Origin: Suillus spraguei
Lineage: Eukaryota > Basidiomycota > Agaricomycetes > Boletales > Suillaceae
Reading direction: 5' to 3'
Assembly: GCA_016800925.1 (NCBI GenBank)
Contig: JABCPU010000237.1
Coordinates: 41,625-105,624, forward strand
Length of the DNA stretch: 64,000 nt
The notes beneath the pieces are model-generated. The model was not told the origin of the DNA. It worked only from the letters and a program-made list of their open reading frames with translations, and did not search any database. A program made the position numbers and the translations under genes. This document shows positions 46,426-57,004 of this stretch, one piece after another (positions within the stretch are counted from its first letter, which is position 1; every line of letters begins with the position of its first letter).

Positions 46426-47407
46426 AAAAACCTCTTGTTTGAGAAATGGCCTTTTAGTGCTTTATTCACACGGTCTTGGATGTTGCTGCGTATGGTTGAT
46501 CTTCCTCAGTCATCGACTGTGTATGTCTTCTATTTGTTATCAAGTCATTAAAGGTGGAGACGGGTATGATATTAAAAACTGCTGTAGATACATAGGTCAA
46601 GTTAATAAAATGTCATCCCAACGGTTTTCGAGATCAGCCTCTTCTCCCTCGAGGTCTGAGCAGCGAGCAAGAGCAGAAAGCGAGAGCGGCAAGTGAGTGA
46701 GAGCAACGAGCAAGATGAATATATTGGGAGGCTGACCATGAAGACTCGGTAAAAAGAACACAATAGTGAGCGCAATGCCGAGTGCAAGATTATACCTTGT
46801 GACTAAACACGCTGGCATCCGCAGTGAGGTTCATGGAGGTGATGGCGCAAGCTTGGTTGACACATACTCATGATGGTGTCAAGGATGTACACCATTATTA
46901 TGCGCATATATGCACTGATTGGGGTGAATTTGGGCATACCATAACAAAGGACCAATAAACCAAGCGGCGAGGAAGGCCAGAACTGCAGTAACCATGTAAG
47001 TAAATCCAGAAGACATAACCATAGTGGACGGTGTTCACGATGCTGTAACACATATAAGAATTTGCTCAAGGTCTCTGCCTATAATTGAAGATAAATGTGT
47101 TACACCGACAAACAGCGCCGGGTATCGGCATGTCTGGGGAGCATAGTTGGTCATCATGACCGTCAGATGAAGAAAGACGTTGCAGAGCGACTCGGATGGC
47201 AAAGAGGGTGACGGCGGAGGTGGCTGCATGTGATGTGGTGTAAGACTAGTAAAAGTAACTTGAAGTAGTAGACAGAAAAGACTTTCAAGTCTAGAGGGAG
47301 CTTGAGCTATCCAAATAACATATAGATACATGTTGTAAGTAGTCAAGTTAGCATCGAGTTTGGGGCGGTGCTAAGTTGGATATGTGTAGTTTGGTAGTCG
47401 GTGCTTG
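46426..47407. other. Intergenic with weak minus-strand coding signs
   Basis: No gene is supported apart from the small candidate at 46879-47022. Minus-strand stretches at 47069-46803 and 47346-47035 are open, but several frames compete and no splice pattern unites them. Confidence 0.3.
46879..47022 (-). CDS. Possible 47-residue single-helix membrane peptide
   Basis: A minus-strand frame from ATG (47022) to TGA (46879) encodes 47 residues: MVMSSGFTYMVTAVLAFLAA, WFIGPLLW, then a polar end with HPNQCIYAHNNGVHP. Residues about 7-28 form one good transmembrane segment. It could equally be an internal exon of a larger lost gene, since the segment before the ATG ends in acceptor-like ttacag. No homologue is recalled. 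Confidence 0.25.
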   Translation of the reverse strand: MVMSSGFTYMVTAVLAFLAAWFIGPLLWYAQIHPNQCIYAHNNGVHP

Positions 47408-47409
47408 TA

Positions 47410-48061
47410 CTATCCCTTCCACTGCAATCGGCACCCACAGAAGTTGGCAGTCACGCAAATGTCACCGTAAGTCACAACACGTCACATAGGTCGGTTTCAA
47501 AGCGAGCCTCGGCAGCCAAACAAGAGCGCAAGTTCAGTTAGCATTCGGCGTGAGCGAGCAAGTACTATTTACTACTTAGTTGACACTGGATATGTCTACT
47601 ACTTAGTACAAACATGATCATTAGTGCTGTAGTTGTAATTTTTAGGGGGATGTAATGAGACTCAGACCATCATTGTGCACATCCAACGCATGAGGCTGTC
47701 TTTGTAAATTCAATAATAATATTGAGGCAATAGGACAGCCAGATTTATTATTATACATTGCAGGACATTGATCACAAGAGTTGGATTAGCGCAAAGTCGA
47801 CGAAAACAACCAGCGCGAAGTCGGCAGTGGGCTGTGTATTGAAACTCCGTCACGGCACGTATCGGCAGGTGACATTTCTGCGTGACTCCGGCACTTTCAA
47901 CTATCTCACTCAATTCTGCTTCAAACGTGGTCATTAGACCTCGTAATAATTTGTATCAGAGAGATGATTGTATCTATGCTAAGAATTTTGTGTTTAAGTA
48001 GCTAGAAATGTGAGTTTTGTGAAAGTGCCGACTTCTGTAGGGTGCCGATTGCAAGGGATAG
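47410..48061. mobile_element. 652-bp element with terminal inverted repeats and TA target duplication
   Basis: The left end CTATCCC...GCAATCGGCACCC is mirrored at the right end as GGGTGCCGATTGC...GGGATAG, each about 45 bases with small indels. TA dinucleotides flank both sides (47408-47409 and 48062-48063), as expected of a Tc1/mariner-type insertion. A second inner pair (tcacgcaaatgtcacc on the left, ggtgacatttctgcgtga on the right) suggests nested or extended inverted repeats. No transposase is encoded, so the element is non-autonomous. Confidence 0.7.
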
Positions 48062-48699
48062 TATCTAAATAAGGCAAAACGACAATGACAATAATTGGCA
48101 CAAGTAAATTATCGGTGCTGACCTGCTACAATGGAGGGATGTGATGACATCGTCGTAGATCACTCTGCATTTGCAGACATCGATGGCTATGTATTTGCAA
48201 CACAAAATTTTCAGTATATATGATATTATTTAGCAGGAGCAGAATTGTATCCTTATACAGTTCTCACGGCTACAATGTCAAGGACTCACCAGTCCACTGA
48301 TGTTGTTATCTAGGTACTTTAACCGTCAATTGAGTTCTTTTCAAGAGACTGAGATTTACCTTGTTATCTAGCGCGCCCGCTCCCTCCCTTATCGTCTCAT
48401 AACTCCAGAATATGAATTGAATATGTCTTTCGATAGTTACTATACGCCGTTCACTTTTGAACGTGGGAGTCGGGGACCTACTGTACTCTCGGAATCCCGA
48501 AGTCTCAGTGTACTACCCTCCCCGTGACGACCTTACAAGCGACCGCTTTCATGGAGATTAACCAAGTTACACGCGAAACAAGCTTGTTACACGATTGTTT
48601 ATCCTACCTGCCAAATATTACACGTGTTGGAACGTTGAAGTAGTAACAGAAGAGTTCTCAGTCGTTCCAACTCAAAGTGAGGCTTTCATTAGCTTCAAC
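48062..48699. other. Upstream region of carboxypeptidase copy 1
   Basis: Positions 48430-48699 match, in inverse orientation, the region 59230-58951 upstream of copy 3. Shared elements include the phrases around tcgatagttactatacgccg and ggtcgtcacggggag. This is the likely promoter and part of an inverted duplication. The first 370 bases show nothing recognisable. Confidence 0.5.
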
Positions 48700-50582
48700 A
48701 TGACGAAGGTCCTCAGTCTTCTTCCTCTAGTCCTCGTCATACTCGCAATCCTCGCAAGGCAAGCCGAGAACGCACAAGTTGTTCTTGGTAGGATTGGTCA
48801 TGTTCAAAGTGGTCCCTTCCATATGCGGGACGCCGTAGAAGGTATCATCGACAAGGGCGAGGATAAAGTCCATCAGTGGATTGAAGACGGGAAGCAATTC
48901 ATTAAGACACACGGTCTAACCTGTAAGCCCATATCCAATTGATCCGCTTTACCCTCACAGAAATAAACACCAGACGAGCTGGTTCAACACCCTCGATTTG
49001 TGGACCACAAGCTCAGGGTTACGGAGCCCAAACTATGTGACCCTTCCGTGCAACAGTACTCCGGCTACCTCGATATCACCGATGACAAGCATCTGTTCTT
49101 CTGGTTGGTGATACCATATTTTGTCTTCTGTCATTCTGAATTATGATTCTTATTTGGTATTAGGTTCTTTGAGTCGCGTAGCTCTCCGGAATATGCGCCC
49201 CCCACGTTGTGGCTCAGCGGTGGCCCGGGATGTAGCTCGTCTGTTGGCCTTTTGTTCGAGGTTGGACCTTGTAGTATTGCTGATGAGGGCGCTGGCACGA
49301 CGCTTAACCCGCATAACTGGAATGCCTATGCAAACATCATCTTCCTTGATCAGCCTGTTAATGTTGAGTATTCGTGCTCTGATGATGGCAGTGCCGTCGA
49401 CTCTAGCCCTGTTGCTGGGAAGGATGTCTATGCTTTCATGCAACTCTTCCTCAACCGCTTCCCCAAATACGCCACTCAACCTTTCCACATCGCTGCACAG
49501 GGTTCTGGCGGTATCTTTGGTCCGAACATTGCGAACGTCATCTACACCCAGAATCAACAGCTTCGTCTTTCGCCCGACGCTACTATCGTAAAGATCAACC
49601 TTGCCTCTATCATGTTAGGCAATGGGATGACCGATAACTACGTTCAAATGGCATCGATACCTGATTATCTCTGCCAAGGACCATACGCGATCTATGACCC
49701 CGATGGCACACAATGCACTGCCTTGAGGACCTGAGTGCTGCGTTGTCAAGACCTGATCAAAATTTGTCGCGAATTAAACACTCGTTGGACCCGCGCAAAT
49801 GCTGCGTCGTATTGCTTCAAGCTTTACAATCCCATCCAACGTATGTTCCACTGTTACGAGATCTAATCACACCTGAACTCGCCCTTTAGAATTTGGTCTC
49901 AACCCTTATGATATGCGTGTCAAATGCAATCGTAAGATAGACGGCTCTCTATGCTACCGTCAGACGGGTTGGATCGAGACTTACTTGAACGATCCTGAAG
50001 TCAAATCTGCTCTTAGTGTGAATCCGCAGCGCAGATTCGAGTCCTGCAACATGACTATCAATTGGGCGTCCATGCTTAAGGGTGATCCTATGTACGATAC
50101 GCCACTGTTACTGATGGATATGGTCAACAATGGTGTCAGGCTGCTGATCTACGCTGGTAACACGGGTGAGGTTAAACCTTTTTATCGTACCAGCGCATTT
50201 CTGACGCCATTCTTAGATGCGGTGTGCAATTACATGGTACGTGTGTCATCCTTTGGGTTTGTTTGTTACGAGCTCAGGTATATTTCAGGGCAACGAACGT
50301 TGGGTGGAACAACTGAACAGTGTCATCTTTGACGAGTTCTCTACGGCCAGCACTAAGGAGTGGATAACGATGAGTTCTGGAAAGGTCGCGGGGACTGTCC
50401 GATCTGCCGGTGGATTTGGTGCTGGAAATATCGCTTTTGTGACTGTTTACGAATCTGGGTGAGGAAATCCATACCTTCTGTTGTGTTTCGATGATTAACT
50501 ACTGTTCAGGCACATGGTTTCTTACGACCAACCACAAATGGATCCGCCGGATAGATGCCAGAGGGGCTGGTCACCAGTCTAG
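48700..50582 (+). pseudogene. Serine carboxypeptidase (S10) copy 1, catalytic serine lost
   Basis: Exons 48700-48922, 48974-49103, 49164-49840, 49890-50165, 50217-50236 (20 bp), 50289-50458 and 50520-50582 are phase-consistent. An N-terminal signal peptide (LSLLPLVLVILAILA) and pro-region precede the S10 core. [22 protein letters not shown] and FLNRFPKYATQPFHIA are present. The nucleophile motif reads QGSGG instead of the family's ESYGG; copy 3 has KSYGG here. AGT has become GGT, so the catalytic Ser is gone. The Asp (NTDAVCNYMGN) and His (SGHMVSYDQP) sites remain. A TGA at 49732-49734 stands where copy 3 has AGA. After YDQP the ending differs from copies 2 and 3, giving a short odd tail (DRCQRGWSPV). 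Secreted acid carboxypeptidases remove C-terminal residues; this copy cannot. Confidence 0.8.
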
Positions 50583-50639
50583 ATGCCGATCTGGGGTCTT
50601 AGTCCCTAGTATTTAATTCTAGTAGAACTATGATATACA

Positions 50640-50812
50640 TGGAATTGACAAGAGTGCAACACCCTTATATCTCTCCAAGCCATTCCCGAGCGTCATTCTT
50701 GCCATGGATTTTGCACTGCCAATCTCGCTGGATACAGCTACTATAATATCGACAGCATTGGAGTGCATTTTATATGGTGATCATTTCAAGCAGTCCGTCC
50801 ATCTGGTGACCA
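50640..50812 (+). pseudogene. 5' fragment of the seven-transmembrane gene
   Basis: This matches the reverse complement of 60585-60765, the start of the seven-transmembrane protein gene, including FALPISLDTATIISTALECI and the following GTGATC in place of the GTGAGT donor. The match ends at about 50812. One base is deleted in the upstream part. It lies directly after carboxypeptidase copy 1, mirroring the order found at 57005-60686. Confidence 0.75.
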
Positions 50813-51589
50813 CATGCGAGGTTCGATGGCTTTCAATTTCAACAGCCTTCGGAGACGGATAAGTTATGCAGCTTTCTGAAACTGCATGGTCATACTTACA
50901 ATTTTTATCCTGAGGGTACGTGTATTCATCTGAATTATTTTCATAAGACTGAACGATCATTTGTACAGAATCTATCCTCTTCTTCGCCTGCAAACAGATC
51001 TTCAGCTACCCAGATGGGTTTATCTTCGCCCATATTTGTCATACCTGCACAATGATCATGTCATAGATGACTATGAGAAATTACAAAGACTAGCTCTGAG
51101 TGCATTGGTGATTGCCCATGGACCTTCGGTAGAGACGACTCAAAAGACAGCTTATGTGAGGACCCTAAACTTTCTTACAGTACTAGCCATACCCGTTATA
51201 AGATAAACACTGATATTACAGCCTGACTGTAATTCATAACCAAGTTGATTATTCATAGTTTTCTTGGACTCAAAGTTCCCAGCAGGAGTTTCACTAAGTA
51301 GTAAACGCGGAAGCTACGAAAATGCGCTAGCTCTCACTTGACAGAAACGCGCACCGAGCAAGCTGCGGAACGCGCAAATATTGAATGTGCACATATGGGT
51401 CACCAAAATGGGCAGCGCGCAGGCCAGGGAACGCGCAGTAATAAATGTGTATCCATAAGAAGCTACCGGTCACTTGGTCGTGTACAAAGGACCGTGGGAT
51501 CACTGTATATGCCGTTATAAGTACTACTAAGTTCTCGATGATGACTACTTTACCCCTATCTAAATCTTTCCTGACCTGCAACCACCACA
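50813..51589. other. Intergenic
   Basis: No gene is supported. Open stretches at 50961-51206 (plus) and 51608-51327 (minus) lack recognisable content. Direct phrases gaacgcgca at 51369 and 51429 form a small imperfect repeat. Confidence 0.3.
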
Positions 51590-52207
51590 ATGCCAAGACG
51601 TATATCATGTCTATCGAAACTTTCCGTCGTGTGGTTCATCGTTATCCTCTCAATAACCAACTTCATCCCGGAATCATATGCCTCCTGGACTGGAGTGGCC
51701 ACTATTGTCTGTATGGCAATAACCTGGCTCTTAGCTGTTATCCTAGTACGAATCCCAATTACCCGCAGTATTTGTATAAAGGATTCACGCAGCCTCGGCG
51801 TGTTATGCTGGGCTTTCTGTGCATTGTGGATAGAAGTCGTATGGTATTATGACAATGAGAAGGCGGAGGGTATGTTAGGTAAGTTCGCAGCTGCAGTCAC
51901 AGGAACGCCAACTAATATCATGCACAACATAGATCTTCTGAAAAAATCTGTAGTGTACATTTGTGCTTCATTTGTGTGGGCGGTGGAGTTTATGGTCATG
52001 TTGAGTTTCTGGGGAAATTTGCAGTTGAAGCGTCCGATCCCAATGGTTTGGTCTCTGATCAAGATCAGGTCGAGACGGCTGTCTCATCTCCTCATCCCCA
52101 GCGAGTACTTGAATGATCTTGAATTGCCTCCATATTCATTGTTGGTGGGTATTTCATCTGGTATTGGCATTCATAACCAAGCTAATAATATGCTCAAGCC
52201 GCCCTGA
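51590..52207 (+). CDS. Multi-spanning membrane protein of unknown function
   Basis: A single open frame of 205 residues begins MPRRISCLSKLSVVWFIVIL. Hydrophobic segments lie at about 9-26, 33-54, 65-84 and 119-141, giving four helices. A polar loop (DNEKAEGMLGKFAAAVTGTP) lies between the third and fourth, and a C-terminal basic region (KIRSRRLSHLLIPSEYLNDL) follows. No domain is recognised. The layout resembles the uncharacterised small membrane proteins common in Agaricomycetes. An intron inside the polar loop (GTATGT at about 51869, CAG near 51902) is possible and would remove about 11 codons. It lies between carboxypeptidase copy 1 and the tandem copies 2 and 3. Confidence 0.5.
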   Translation: MPRRISCLSKLSVVWFIVILSITNFIPESYASWTGVATIVCMAITWLLAVILVRIPITRSICIKDSRSLGVLCWAFCALWIEVVWYYDNEKAEGMLGKFAAAVTGTPTNIMHNIDLLKKSVVYICASFVWAVEFMVMLSFWGNLQLKRPIPMVWSLIKIRSRRLSHLLIPSEYLNDLELPPYSLLVGISSGIGIHNQANNMLKPP

Positions 52208-52799
52208 TTTGTTGCACCTTTCAGACTTGCAACTGGATCAGAAACCATCCAATGGTCTGAATGCTCACAGTACTATACTACCTCATTTAGTACATGTGGT
52301 TCTCGCATATCTTTCGCTATATATGTCGTAGGCACCTAGGCAAGCATGAAGGAATGCGGGTGAGTGCAGGCAAGCACAAACGAATGCAGAGAGGACCTGT
52401 GCAACGCTTTGAAAGCATGTGCAAGGCTATGAGTATGTAGATACAATGCGAGTATGATGAGTCAATACAACACGAACAAGTCATTGAATGAGTCATGCAG
52501 AGGTGGTGTGAAGTGCTCGTTTGAAATGAATGAGCAAGGGATACGGATGTCGAGAGTTAGGACACGGTGCTAACAATTAACAATGGGAGTCGGTGGGTAT
52601 CGATGGTGATCTACTCATCCAACAGAAATCGTGACCGATATGCATGAGAGCGGTGTAAAAATATGGATAGCAAGACAGGTGAACTGACGCTATGGTGACA
52701 GAGGGCTCGTGCCTGGGCATCTATGGAAACAAGGCAGGTTGATGCAGTGAAGCAGTATAAAACACATAAAACACGCACCTCTGCAGCTTAGAGCAAGAC
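52208..52799. other. Intergenic, no gene seen
   Basis: The stretch 52330-52560 has several loose repeats of gcaagca/gaatgcg phrases. Nothing else is recognised. Confidence 0.3.
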
Positions 52800-53070
52800 A
52801 CCCACAATCCCTCCAAAGTCCACCTCAGTAGCATCCAAACCCTTCAACCTCCAGTACAATGCTGGAGCTCATTCTCGGCAGATGGTTACGGCATCGGATG
52901 AGAAGATACTTCGTCTGTGGGACTTGGAAAGAGGTGCCTTGTTGAAGAAGAAGGGGGAGGCAGTATCGTGAGATTTGAACAGTTGATAGCAAGCGGTAAT
53001 GAAGGCAGAGAGGTCATCGTATGGCATGGAGAAACTGGTGAATCACTCACCAAGATCATGTGCTCTGATA
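52800..53070 (+). pseudogene. Relic of another WD40-repeat gene
   Basis: Plus-strand 52872-52970 reads HSRQMVTASDEKILRLWDLE followed by RGALLKKKGEAVS and a stop. One frame over, 52968-53055 reads RFEQLIASGNEGREVIVWHG and ETGESLTKI. Both are typical blade sequences (GS/TASDE..LRLWD, ASGNEG..VIVW). They differ from both WD40 types in the array, so they come from a third WD40 gene family. Confidence 0.6.
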
Positions 53071-53843
53071 TAGAATAAGCGTGATGTATATACTATACAA
53101 GCGCTTCCCCTGCCTCAGGACAGCCTTTGTTTATTTGCAGCAGTAACCAATTGGAAGGAGCAGCTGGACGCCATCGCAATGATTAGATTCACGGAATGAG
53201 AGATATTCGAACTCTGTGTCATGATGATCTAAACAAAGGGGTCGCGGACGGTCTCTCAGATCCAGTATGGCACCAGGAAAACGTAATTCACTACGGGATG
53301 CTACGAAGCACTCCGTAGCACTATCCAACCTGCTCATGGGAAGCGATCTTCATGGACCAATTCTGGTTAGATGAGTCAGACCTGCTGTAGCGCCAACGTG
53401 TAGCCACGACGCCGTGAGTCCCACAGACGTTGCAGTCGACGGAACACGTCAGCAAAGCGACCTGAAGTGGAGTACTGAGCCTGCTCCTTCCAATTCGGAA
53501 AGGAGCTCTAGTGGAGCGTGCACCGATACGAAATTTGAAAATCGCTCCGTCCTTACAATATATAGATGATTAGTACTGAAAAATGTCAATAGTCAGTAGT
53601 TACCTTCAAAAAGGCTTTACAAACCACCGATGTGTGAGCATTGGGAATGGAGATTATGCGGCTATGTCATGTGTTCAAAAGATATATATTGTATTGACTT
53701 TGAAGCCGCCCACAGTATCTGGGATTGATCAGACAGGACGTTTCACAGCTAGCACCAATCACAACTAAATTTGGTTTGTAAACATGACACCAACTTTCTT
53801 TTAGGACTTGAGCGTATCCTCGAAGGTTCATCGAAGATCCCTC
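53071..53843. other. Intergenic, no gene seen
   Basis: Nothing is recognised apart from low-quality open stretches. The region ends where the 2.95-kb tandem duplication begins. Confidence 0.3.
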
Positions 53844-54052
53844 GAGGGTTGTACATGTTGAATACAGGGGTTGATTCTCATGGCCGGAACATGAGGAGCA
53901 GGTTCAATTGAAATGACGTTCTAGATGAAACATTCATTATACGTGACATGGCGGTGCAGTGAGAAGGTTGTCAAACGGTCCAATGAAAGCTCTAATGTCA
54001 GGTGCTCACAAGTGCGATAAGTAAGGCTCATTATCTAATATTACAAGGCGCA

Positions 54053-56001
54053 TCAGATGAACGTGAGCGGGAGATCCATGATCCACCTCATCATCATGTC
54101 CTGTGTACGTATGAGCGAATGGACCTGGATACTTGGTATCCGGCACTCACCAAGGCGGCCTCAGGTTGGTCGTAACCAACCATGTGCCTGAACAGTAGTT
54201 AATCATCGAAACACAACAGAAGGTATGGATTTCCTCACCCAGATTCGTAAACAGTCACAAAAGCGATATTTCCAGCACCAAATCCACCGGCAGATCGGAC
54301 AGTCCCCGCGACCTTTCCAGAACTCATCGTTATCCACTCCTTAGTGCTGGCCGTAGAGAACTCGTCAAAGAAGATACTGTTCAGTTGTTCCACCCAACGT
54401 TCGTTGCCCTGAAATATACCTGAGCTCGTAACAAACAAACCCAAAGGATGGCACACGTGCCATGTAATTGCACATCATATCTAAGAATGGCGTCAGAAAT
54501 GCGCTGGTACGATAAAAAGGTTTAACCTCACCTGTGTTACCAGCGTAGATCAGCAGCCTGACACCATTGTTGACCATATCCGTCAGTAACAGTGGCGTAT
54601 CGTGCATAGGATCACCCTGAAGCATGAACGCCCAATTGACAGCCATGTTACAGGACTCGAATTTGCGCTGCGGATTCACACCAAGAGCAGCTTTGACTTT
54701 AGGATTGTTCAAGTAAGTCTCGACCCAAACTATCTGACGGTAGCATAGAGGGCCGTCTATCTTACGGTTGCATTTGACACGCGCATCATAAGGGTTGAGA
54801 CCAGATTCTGAAGGGCGAGTTCAGGTGTGATTAGATCTCGTAACAGTGGAACATACGTTGAATGGGATTGTAAAGCTTGAAGCAATACGACACAGCATTT
54901 GCGCAGGTCCAACGAGTGTTTGATTCGCGACAAACTTTGATTAGGTTTTGACAACGCAGCACTCTGGCCCTCAAGTCAGCACATTGTGCGCCATTTGGGT
55001 CATAGATCGGGTACGGTCCTTGGCAGAGATAATCAGGTATCGATGCCATTTGAACGTAGTTTTCGGTCATCCCATTGCCTAACATGATAGAGGCAAGGTT
55101 GATCTTTACGATAGTAGCGTCGGGCGAAAGACGAAGCTGTTGATTCTGGGTGTAGATGACATTCGCAATGTTCGGACCATAGATACCGCCATAAACTCTG
55201 TGCAGCGATATGGAAAGGTTGAGTGGCGTATTTGGGGAAGCGGCTGAAGAAGAGTTGCATGAAAGCATAGACATCCTTCCCAGCAACAGGGCTAGAGTCC
55301 GACGGCACTGCTATCATCATCAGAGTACGAATACCCAACATTAACAGGCTGATCAAGGAAGATGATGTTCGCATAGGCATTCCAGCTATGCGGGTTAAAC
55401 AGCGTGCCAGCCCCCCTCACCAACAATACTACAAGGTCCAACCTCGAAACAAAAGGCCAACAGACGAGCTACATCCCGGGCCACCATTAAGCCACAACAT
55501 AAGGGGCGCATATTCCGGAGAGCTACGCGACTCAAAGAACCTAAGACCAAACAAAAATCATAATTCAGAATGTCAAAAGACAAAATATGGCATCACCAAC
55601 CAGAAGAACAGATGTTTGTCATCGGTGATATCGAGGTAGCCGGAGTACTGTTGCACGGAAGGGTCACATAGTTTGGGCTCCGTAACCCTGAGCTTGTGGT
55701 CCACAAATCGAGGGTGTTGAACCAGCTCGTCTGGTGTTTATTTCTGGGAGGGTAAACCGGATCAATTGGATATGGACTTACAGGTTAGACCGTGTTTCTT
55801 GATGAACTGCTTCCCGTCTTCAATCCACTGGACTTTATCCTCACCCTTGTCGATGATGCCTTCTACGGCGTCCCGCATATGGAAGGGACCACTTTGAACA
55901 TTACCAGTCCTACCAAGAACAACTTGTGCGTTCTCGGCTCGCCCTGCGAGGATTGCGAGTATGATGAGGACTAGAGGAAGAAGACTGAGGACCTCTGTCA
56001 T
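54053..56001 (-). pseudogene. Serine carboxypeptidase (S10) copy 2, frameshifted
   Basis: The start codon is at 56001 (MTEVLSLLPLVLIILAILAG), with the same signal peptide and exon plan as copy 1. The C-terminus is the full family form: GHMVGYDQPEAALDMMMRWI and DLPLTFI, from a last exon near 54105. Three frame breaks are visible. An extra base lies in the run just after the GGPGCSS motif (about 55448). An extra G sits in the codons before [12 protein letters not shown] (about 55300, shared with copy 3). An extra T lies in the nucleophile codon region (about 55196), where a single-base correction would give QSYGG. No continuous product is possible. Confidence 0.75.
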
Positions 56002-56197
56002 GTTGAAGCTAATGAAAGCCTCACTTTGAGTTGGAACGACTGAGAACTCTTCTGTTACTACTTCAACGTTCCAACACGTGTAATGTTTGGCAGGTGGGAT
56101 AAACAATCGTGTAACAAGTTTGTTTCGCGTGTAACTTGATTAATCTCCATGAAAGCGGCCGGTTGTAAGGTCGTCACGGGGAGGGGACAACTACACT

Positions 56198-56697
56198 CTA
56201 TGTGTAGCTACTAGCTTTCGTGTTATCATGCGAAAAATCAGCTCTATTGTTTTAACAAAACAGTCTGATTTTACAGAGATTGACAAAGGTATATGAAGCT
56301 TTTTGGGCTCGAACCCGAAGGGTTTCGGGACCCGAAACATCGTTTCGAACATGTAAGATAGTCCATGATGAGCCGTGATGGGTGGGTGGGCCATAGCAGC
56401 TCATGGCCCCGAATCTAAGGATTCTAACAGAGATGAAAGATGCGTCGAGTTTGGTAGTATTATGTTTCGTTTTTTCAAAATTGTGAACGAGACGCTTGGC
56501 TGGTAAAAGGGCGGGTGGCAGTGTAGTCGAGTAGTCGAGTACTTGTGAGTGCTACATGATAGTACGAAGCAAGAAGGGTGGGAAAAAACCCGAGAAGCTG
56601 ATTCGCCACATAGACATCATTCTACGTAGTAGAAAGCAATCTATGTGTAGCTACTAGCTTTCGTGTTATCACGCGAAAAATCAGCTCTATTGTTTTA
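56198..56697. repeat. 58-bp direct repeat pair enclosing about 385 bases
   Basis: The phrase starting ctatgtgtagctactagctt occurs at 56198 and 56641 and is near-identical over about 58 bases (one T/C change). The enclosed segment has no gene. It sits exactly between the two carboxypeptidase units and may be a small element with direct terminal repeats, or the trace of the duplication event. Confidence 0.75.
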
Positions 56698-57004
56698 CAG
56701 CTATCTGCATATCGATAGGCCAGAATCCGCAAAACACATATAGCCGCTTTTGTTTATAGTTATGGCGAAACGCGCGCCATGCTAGCTGCATTAACACCTT
56801 CGATGGTTGTATATGTTGAATACAGGGGTTGATTCTCACGGCCGAAACATGAGGAGCAGGTTCAATTGACTCGATGACGTTCTAGACGAACATTCGTCAT
56901 ACGTGACATGGCGGTGCAGTGAGAAGGTTTCCTAACGGTCCAATCAGAGCTCTAGTGTCAGGTGCTCACAAGTGCGACAAGTAAGGCTCATCATCTAAGG
57001 CGCA

